NCBI GenBank assembly: GCA_017469025.1
Contig: JAFUHD010000113.1
Location: 1-46,345, forward strand
Length of the DNA: 46,345 bases
Direction of reading: 5' to 3'
DNA from: Clostridia bacterium
Lineage (GTDB): Bacteria > Bacillota > Clostridia > Christensenellales > Aristaeellaceae
Of the stretch, positions 42,263 to 46,345 are shown piece by piece. The position numbers and the translations under genes are program-made. The notes below the pieces were generated by a model. That model was given only the letters and a program-made list of their open reading frames with translations, ran no database searches and was not told where the DNA came from. Position 1 is the first letter of the stretch, and each line of letters opens with the position of its first letter.

Positions 42263-42596
42263 TTGCAGAATATCCGTTGCAACGTTTCTTTGACAAAGAC
42301 GTCGGAGATGATAAGCTACATTACAGATAGTTACAACAAACCAAGCACTGGCTGGATAAATGGATTTGCAAATGAGGCCGGTATTTTGACAGCAGACTTG
42401 CGTAAACAGTGGTTTGAGCGTATGGAATATGATGCAACTACAGTGCTTATCAATGGAAAGCTTCAAAATGTTTACACATGTGTATCTGGCCAATATGTTT
42501 TTATTTCTTTCGCGAACATAAAGGTCATGAAGGCATTAAAGAAATTCCGGTAGAAAAAACAACAGCGATTCTCGTTGCATGCTGTGCGCATTTTTC
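42263..42596 (+). pseudogene. IS66-like transposase fragment (frameshifted)
   Basis: One frame reads YDATTVLINGKLQNVYTCVSGQYVFISF, and a second, one base out, continues EHKGHEGIKEIPVEKTTAILVACCAHFS to a TGA. Together they match the central catalytic region of IS66-type transposases, where D-A-T...NGR, then REKKGHEGI-x-x-x-PVE and GILVHDH follow each other. Both ends are missing, no inverted repeats or accessory genes are seen, so this is an old fragment. Identification is from remembered family pattern. Confidence 0.6.
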
Positions 42597-42782
42597 CTGA
42601 CTCAATTATCGGTAATGAATGTTTTATCCTGGTCATTTATTCAAATAGCATACCACAGCATGGAAAATGCTTAGTATGATAAAATGAAGTGTGCCCAATC
42701 TCGAAATAATTGGCATCATGAGTAACATTTTTATACCCGTGAATAGCCCGTGAATAGTAACGCCTGTTTTCAGGAAATCTCC
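42597..42782. other. AT-rich spacer with an 11-bp tandem repeat
   Basis: No gene is visible. CCCGTGAATAG occurs twice in direct tandem (42736-42746 and 42747-42757), just ahead of the pta promoter. Confidence 0.5.
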
Positions 42783-42811
42783 TTTTCAAAGAGGGCAAAA
42801 TGCGTTATAAT
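42783..42811 (+). promoter_or_regulatory. pta-ackA promoter
   Basis: TTTTCA (42783-42788), 17 bases, TATAAT (42806-42811), about 50 bases ahead of the pta start. Confidence 0.7.
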
Positions 42812-42863
42812 TTCTACGCTTGATTTTATCTTTGATATAACAACTTTTGAGGAGGAGTTTACA

Positions 42864-43862
42864 ATGTCTGTTATTGAGACGATTCGCGCCAAGGCGGCTG
42901 CCGATCCAAAACATGTCGTACTGGCTGAGGGCACAGAGCCCCGTACTATCCAGGCATCTGCCAAGATTGTTGCCAAGGGCCTTGCCAAGGTAACACTGGT
43001 TGGACCGAAAGCTGAGATAGAGGCCAAGGCGGCCGAGCTGGGCACGGATCTGACGGGTGTGAACATTGAGGATCCGGCTGTCAGCGCAAAGACGGAAGGA
43101 TATGCGGAGCAGCTGTTTGTCATCCGTGAGAAGAAGGGCATGACCCGCGAGAAGGCGAAAGAGCTCTGCCTGACCAATACGCTGTTCTACGGCACAATGA
43201 TGCTGAAGATGGGCGATGCTGACGCTATGGTTGCCGGTGCAATCAATACGACCGGTGACGTACTCCGTCCGGCACTGCAGATCATCAAGGGTGCTCCCGG
43301 AATCAAGACGGTTTCCTCCTGCTTCCTGATGGAAGTTCAGAATGAGGCATATGGTGACAATGGCGTTCTCGTATTCGGCGACTGCGCTGTCAACATCGAT
43401 CCGACGTCCGAACAGCTGGCGGATATCGCCATGGCTTCTGCCCAGACGGCAAAGTCCCTGCTCGGCATGGATCCGCGTGTTGCGATGCTCTCCTTCTCCA
43501 CAAAGGGTTCTGCAAAGCATGAGAATGTGGATAAGGTATCAAAGGCTGTTCAGCTTGTACATGAGCAGATGCCGGAGCTTAACGTGGACGGCGAAATGCA
43601 GGCGGATGCCGCACTGGTCGCCTCTGTCGGCGAGCTCAAGTGCCCGGGCAGCCCGGTTGCCGGAAAAGCGAATGTTATGATCTTCCCGGACCTGCAGGCT
43701 GGCAACATCGGCTACAAGCTCGTACAGCGTCTCGGCAATGCAAAGGCCATCGGCCCGGTTATCCAGGGTCTGGCGAAGCCGGTTAACGATCTATCCCGCG
43801 GCTGCTCCGTGGATGACATCGTGGATGTCGTAGCGATTGCAGCAGTTAAGGCTCAGGCCTAA
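42864..43862 (+). CDS. pta: Phosphate acetyltransferase
   Basis: It converts acetyl-CoA and phosphate to acetyl phosphate. The start is ATG 42864, with GAGGAGGAG seven bases upstream; this gives 332 residues, the usual short single-domain clostridial form. Motifs include [89 protein letters not shown] and the C-terminal [16 protein letters not shown]...[18 protein letters not shown]. The codons here and in ackA are strongly biased to a few choices, as in highly expressed genes. It is 21 bases ahead of ackA and forms the acetate/ATP-generating pathway with it. Confidence 0.97.
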   Translation: MSVIETIRAKAAADPKHVVLAEGTEPRTIQASAKIVAKGLAKVTLVGPKAEIEAKAAELGTDLTGVNIEDPAVSAKTEGYAEQLFVIREKKGMTREKAKELCLTNTLFYGTMMLKMGDADAMVAGAINTTGDVLRPALQIIKGAPGIKTVSSCFLMEVQNEAYGDNGVLVFGDCAVNIDPTSEQLADIAMASAQTAKSLLGMDPRVAMLSFSTKGSAKHENVDKVSKAVQLVHEQMPELNVDGEMQADAALVASVGELKCPGSPVAGKANVMIFPDLQAGNIGYKLVQRLGNAKAIGPVIQGLAKPVNDLSRGCSVDDIVDVVAIAAVKAQA

Positions 43863-43883
43863 GAAAGGATATAAGGATTCAGT

Positions 43884-45080
43884 ATGAAAATTCTTGTCAT
43901 TAATGCAGGCTCCTCCTCCCTCAAGTACCAGCTGATTGATATGGATGATGAGTCCGTCAAGGCAAAGGGCCTTGTAGAGCGTATCGGCATTGAAGGCACA
44001 CACTTCAAGCACAGCGTTGTGGGGACCGACAAGGGCATCGAATTTACCCGGAACATGGCCGACCATACCGAAGCCATTACCGCAGTTCTTGAGGCACTGG
44101 TCGATAAAGAGAACGGCGCTATTTCCTCTCTTGATGAAATCGGCGCAAGCGGTCATCGCGTACTGCATGGCGGCGAGACCTTCAAGGAGTCGGCGTTGGT
44201 AACCGAAGAGTCCCTCAAGGAGATTGAGGCTCTGGTTCCGCTCGGACCGCTGCATCAGAAGGCCAATATCGCCGGCATCAAGGCGTGTCAGAATGTCATG
44301 CCTGACAAGCCGAATGTTGCCGTCTTTGACACGGCTTTCCATCAGACGATGCCGCCGAAGGCATATCTGTATGGCGTACCGTACAAATACTACGAGACGC
44401 TCAAGGTTCGCCGTTACGGCTTCCACGGCACCAGCCACCGCTTCATTGCCGGTGAAGCACCGAAGTACATCGGCAAGACGCCTGACAACTGCAAGCTGAT
44501 CATCTGCCACCTTGGCAACGGTTCCTCCCTGAGCGCTGTCGTCAATGGCAAGGTTGTTGACACTTCCATGGGCCTTACGCCTCTTGAGGGCCTCCTGATG
44601 GGCAGCCGCTCCGGTGATGTGGATCCGGCTGTTCTTGAGTACATCATGGACAACACCGGCATGGACATCCATGAGATGCTGAACATGCTCAACAAGAAGT
44701 CCGGTTTTGCGGGCCTGTCCGTATCGAGCGACATGCGCGATGTCAAGGCAGCTGCGGCAAAGGGCGATGAGCTTGCGCAGAAGGCTGTTGACATCTGGAC
44801 ATACAGAGTGCAGAAGTACATCGGTGCATACAATGTGGCTGTTGGCGGCGCGGATGCGATCGTCTTCACGGCAGGCATTGGCGAAAACGATGTGGAAGCG
44901 GCCAAGGATGTTATCGGCGGTCTCGGCTTCCTGGGTGTCAAGATTGATCCTGCAAAGAATGTGCGCGGCAACGCCGGTGTCATCAGCACGGATGATTCCA
45001 GCATTGCAGTGCTCCGTCTGTGTACCAATGAGGAACTCCCGATTGCCCGCGACACGCTGGCGATTGTAAGCAAACTGTAA
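43884..45080 (+). CDS. ackA: Acetate kinase
   Basis: It makes acetate and ATP from acetyl phosphate and ADP. 398 residues from ATG 43884, with AGAAAGGATATAAGG upstream. Motifs are complete: MKILVINAGSSSLKYQLID, HRVLHGGE, AVFDTAFHQTMP (catalytic Asp), RRYGFHGTSHR (catalytic and substrate Arg/His), CHLGNGSSLSAV, TSMGLTPLEGLLMGSRSGD and VFTAGIGEND. It is the second gene of the pta-ackA operon, closed by a GC-rich terminator. Confidence 0.98.
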   Translation: MKILVINAGSSSLKYQLIDMDDESVKAKGLVERIGIEGTHFKHSVVGTDKGIEFTRNMADHTEAITAVLEALVDKENGAISSLDEIGASGHRVLHGGETFKESALVTEESLKEIEALVPLGPLHQKANIAGIKACQNVMPDKPNVAVFDTAFHQTMPPKAYLYGVPYKYYETLKVRRYGFHGTSHRFIAGEAPKYIGKTPDNCKLIICHLGNGSSLSAVVNGKVVDTSMGLTPLEGLLMGSRSGDVDPAVLEYIMDNTGMDIHEMLNMLNKKSGFAGLSVSSDMRDVKAAAAKGDELAQKAVDIWTYRVQKYIGAYNVAVGGADAIVFTAGIGENDVEAAKDVIGGLGFLGVKIDPAKNVRGNAGVISTDDSSIAVLRLCTNEELPIARDTLAIVSKL

Positions 45081-45090
45081 TATATCAAAC

Positions 45091-45117
45091 TGCTGCCGGC
45101 ATTGCCGGCGGCATGTT
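45091..45117 (+). terminator. pta-ackA terminator
   Basis: A 10-bp stem TGCTGCCGGC / GCCGGCGGCA (one G-T pair) with an ATT loop, followed by TGTTTT. Confidence 0.85.
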
Positions 45118-45184
45118 TTCCCTCTGCCGGAAAAATTGCTGAATAAAAAGCCCGATGAAAGCAAATTTGCTTTTCTGAAGGTGC

Positions 45185-45213
45185 TTGACAACCCAATAGC
45201 ACATGGGTATAAT
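45185..45213 (+). promoter_or_regulatory. yceD-rpmF promoter
   Basis: A fully consensus promoter: TTGACA (45185-45190), 17 bases, TATAAT (45208-45213). Confidence 0.92.
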
Positions 45214-45238
45214 GTTGCACGGTCTGTTTTGAGGTGAA

Positions 45239-45766
45239 ATGATGAAGCTGGATATCACAAAGGGGATTCAACGCAACGGCATCGAGGTGCCGTTTGAAAT
45301 TACAGAATCCTGGAATGAGGACAGCTGGAACGGTGATCCGATCCGGTTTGCTGAACCGGTGACAGTAGCCGGCACCTATATGATCTCAGATGAGACCGTC
45401 GTGATTCGGGGAATCGCAGAGACTGTCATTGAAGGACCCTGCGCACGCTGCCTGCAGACTGCGCGTATGCCGGTGAAAGCTGAGCTTTCTGAAGCTTACG
45501 TTCGTGACACAGGTGAGGAAATCATCCAGCTGGATGAGGAACAGTATCGATATCAGGGACATATCCTGGATCTGTACGAGGCGGTCCGCACAGTGCTTCT
45601 GCTGGAATTGCCCACGCGGTTTCTCTGCAAAGAGGACTGCAAAGGCTTGTGCCCGGTTTGTGGCACAGATTTGAATCGAAATTCGTGTTCATGCCAGAAG
45701 GATGTACCGCGCAGAAATCCTTTTTCGGCATTGGCAGCTATGCTGAACGAGGATGAGGAGGTGTAG
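45239..45766 (+). CDS. yceD: DUF177 / YceD family protein
   Basis: 175 residues from ATG 45239; the adjoining ATG 45242 has better spacing to GAGGTG and may be the true start. The DUF177 pattern is present: GPCARCLQTARMPV (first CxxC), Y-rich middle, then ELPTRFLCKEDCKGLCPVCGTDLNRNSCSC, which adds two more Cys pairs able to bind zinc, and a C-terminal NPFSALAAML. In E. coli and plants the family is needed for 23S rRNA accumulation. It is found almost universally upstream of rpmF, as here. Confidence 0.92.
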   Translation: MMKLDITKGIQRNGIEVPFEITESWNEDSWNGDPIRFAEPVTVAGTYMISDETVVIRGIAETVIEGPCARCLQTARMPVKAELSEAYVRDTGEEIIQLDEEQYRYQGHILDLYEAVRTVLLLELPTRFLCKEDCKGLCPVCGTDLNRNSCSCQKDVPRRNPFSALAAMLNEDEEV

Positions 45767-45769
45767 AAA

Positions 45770-45961
45770 ATGGCAGTACCAAAAGGGAAAATTTCCAAGT
45801 CCCGCGGCCGTATGCGTCGTGCAAACTGGAAGTTGTCCGCGCCGGCCATTGTCAAGTGCCCGCGTTGCCAGCAGATGATGCTCACGCATCGTGTCTGCAA
45901 ACATTGTGGATATTATGACGGCCGTCAGGTTATCGACATGGAAGAAAAAGAAGCTGAATAA
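45770..45961 (+). CDS. rpmF: 50S ribosomal protein L32
   Basis: 63 residues from ATG 45770, with GAGGAGGTG upstream, three bases after the yceD stop. It opens MAVPKGKISKSRGRMRRANW and has the zinc-ribbon KCPRCQQMMLTHRVCKHCGYYDG with four cysteines, so it is the zinc-binding (C+) form of L32. Codons are biased as expected for a ribosomal protein. Confidence 0.98.
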   Translation: MAVPKGKISKSRGRMRRANWKLSAPAIVKCPRCQQMMLTHRVCKHCGYYDGRQVIDMEEKEAE

Positions 45962-45969
45962 GATTCTTC

Positions 45970-46002
45970 ATCCTCCGGAGTTTTCCGGAGGATTTCTTTT
46001 TT
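45970..46002 (+). terminator. yceD-rpmF terminator
   Basis: A perfect 10-bp stem (ATCCTCCGGA / TCCGGAGGAT) with a GTTT loop, followed by TTCTTTTTTT. Confidence 0.93.
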
Positions 46003-46109
46003 TCTCTAATAGCGAATATTTCATGAAAAACGTGATTGCAATCACAAAATCAGCAGGAAAAATGTGATTTCGATTGACGTCGCCTTTCCATCACTGTAGA
46101 TGATGTGAG

Positions 46110-46137
46110 GGCATAAAGGTTAACCCCCATTTATACC
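46110..46137 (-). mobile_element. Candidate right-end hairpin of an IS200/IS605-type element
   Basis: On the minus strand GGTATAAA pairs with TTTATGCC (one U-G pair) around a 12-base loop, about 60 bases beyond the TnpB stop, where the subterminal transposon-end hairpin of this IS family is expected. A second hairpin, GGCTA-TGTGATG-TAGCC, lies between it and the gene. The position of the element end is inferred. Confidence 0.4.
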
Positions 46138-46198
46138 AGTGCTAAAAAACACCAAGTAAAGGCTACATCACATAGCCGTTATCTCGTAGAGACTATAA

Positions 46199-46345
46199 TT
46201 ATTTTGCTACTGTAAGACCCTGATCCGGATGTCGATAAATAGTGGGCCTTGATAAAATGTCACAGGTTTCACAGGTAAACAGTGCAGGAAAGGCCTTGCG
46301 TCCAATGTTTGCGCTGCCGCCCATGTCAGTATTTACTGTGATACC
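46199..46345 (-). CDS. tnpB: C-terminal fragment of an IS200/IS605-family TnpB (RNA-guided nuclease), cut by window edge
   Basis: The last 48 codons of a minus-strand gene enter from the right edge and stop at TAA (46201-46199). VNTDMGGSANIGRKAFPALF matches the RuvC-III end of TnpB/OrfB proteins (typical form NADVNGAANILRKAFP, where the Asp is catalytic). The Asp is kept (NTD), but the N after it is M and NG is GG. The following tail, including a CETC pair, is not one I recognise. Intactness cannot be judged, since most of the gene is outside the window. Confidence 0.6.
   Translation of the reverse strand, partial: GITVNTDMGGSANIGRKAFPALFTCETCDILSRPTIYRHPDQGLTVAK

Noticed and set aside
42239-42493. 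A minus-strand 84-codon frame overlapping the transposase fragment
   Set aside because: It is the shadow of the IS66-like coding sequence and shows no independent support.

Overview
The window looks like a chromosomal segment of an anaerobic, fermentative Bacillota bacterium, most likely a gut or rumen member of the Clostridia. The case rests on [FeFe]-hydrogenase maturases (hydE, hydF) with a TM1266-type hydrogenase-system regulator, an acetate-forming pta-ackA pair, a T-box leader in front of asnB, strong AGGAGG-type ribosome binding sites, TTGACA/TATAAT promoters with 17-base spacers, and many short intrinsic terminators. Genus cannot be fixed from the sequence; the InlB-type repeats, Ig-like domain and Glu/Ala-rich exported proteins at the left end suit a Christensenellales-like or related clade (inference).

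Layout. 1-2.9 kb: two genes for large exported repeat proteins, the first cut by the window edge. 3-5.4 kb: aroF, a DUF218 membrane protein and rsmG as a tight operon. 5.6-7.9 kb: a TRIC/UPF0126 channel (minus) and a MATE exporter (plus), divergent. 8-20 kb: a nitrogen-assimilation island. On the minus strand lie glnA (broken by one in-frame TAA), an ANTAR-domain regulator with a pseudo-receiver, gltB and gltD. On the plus strand, divergent from glnA, lie an asparagine T-box, asnB and an ammonium transporter fused to a P-II domain. 20-23.3 kb: a protein made of two tandem HTH domains, then a GH3 beta-glucosidase. 23.4-28.6 kb (minus): the TM1266-type regulator, a terminator, then hydF-hydE overlapping an SsuABC/NMT1-type ABC importer. 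28.8-34 kb: CBS-type family II pyrophosphatase, TetR regulator, glycogen phosphorylase. 34.3-40.7 kb: murA, an FHA-like membrane protein, an FtsW/RodA SEDS protein, a transpeptidase PBP, and tmcAL. 40.7-42.8 kb: a decayed low-density zone with a frameshifted YgiT/MqsA-type toxin-antitoxin pair and an IS66-like transposase remnant. 42.8-46 kb: pta-ackA and yceD-rpmF. The right edge holds the C-terminus of a probable IS200/IS605 TnpB.

The most unusual signals are: (1) a dispersed repeat of about 86 bp, with four copies and one partial copy, all on the minus strand directly ahead of genes and bounded by a duplicated Shine-Dalgarno-like AAAGGAG; one copy sits exactly between the toxin and antitoxin remnants; (2) a T-box ahead of asnB with no poly-U terminator but with T-box bases complementary to the ribosome binding site, which suggests translational control; (3) the nonsense codon in glnA; (4) a terminator between asnB and the Amt-PII gene whose 5' arm can instead form a hexaloop hairpin of the kind ANTAR proteins bind, next door to an ANTAR regulator.
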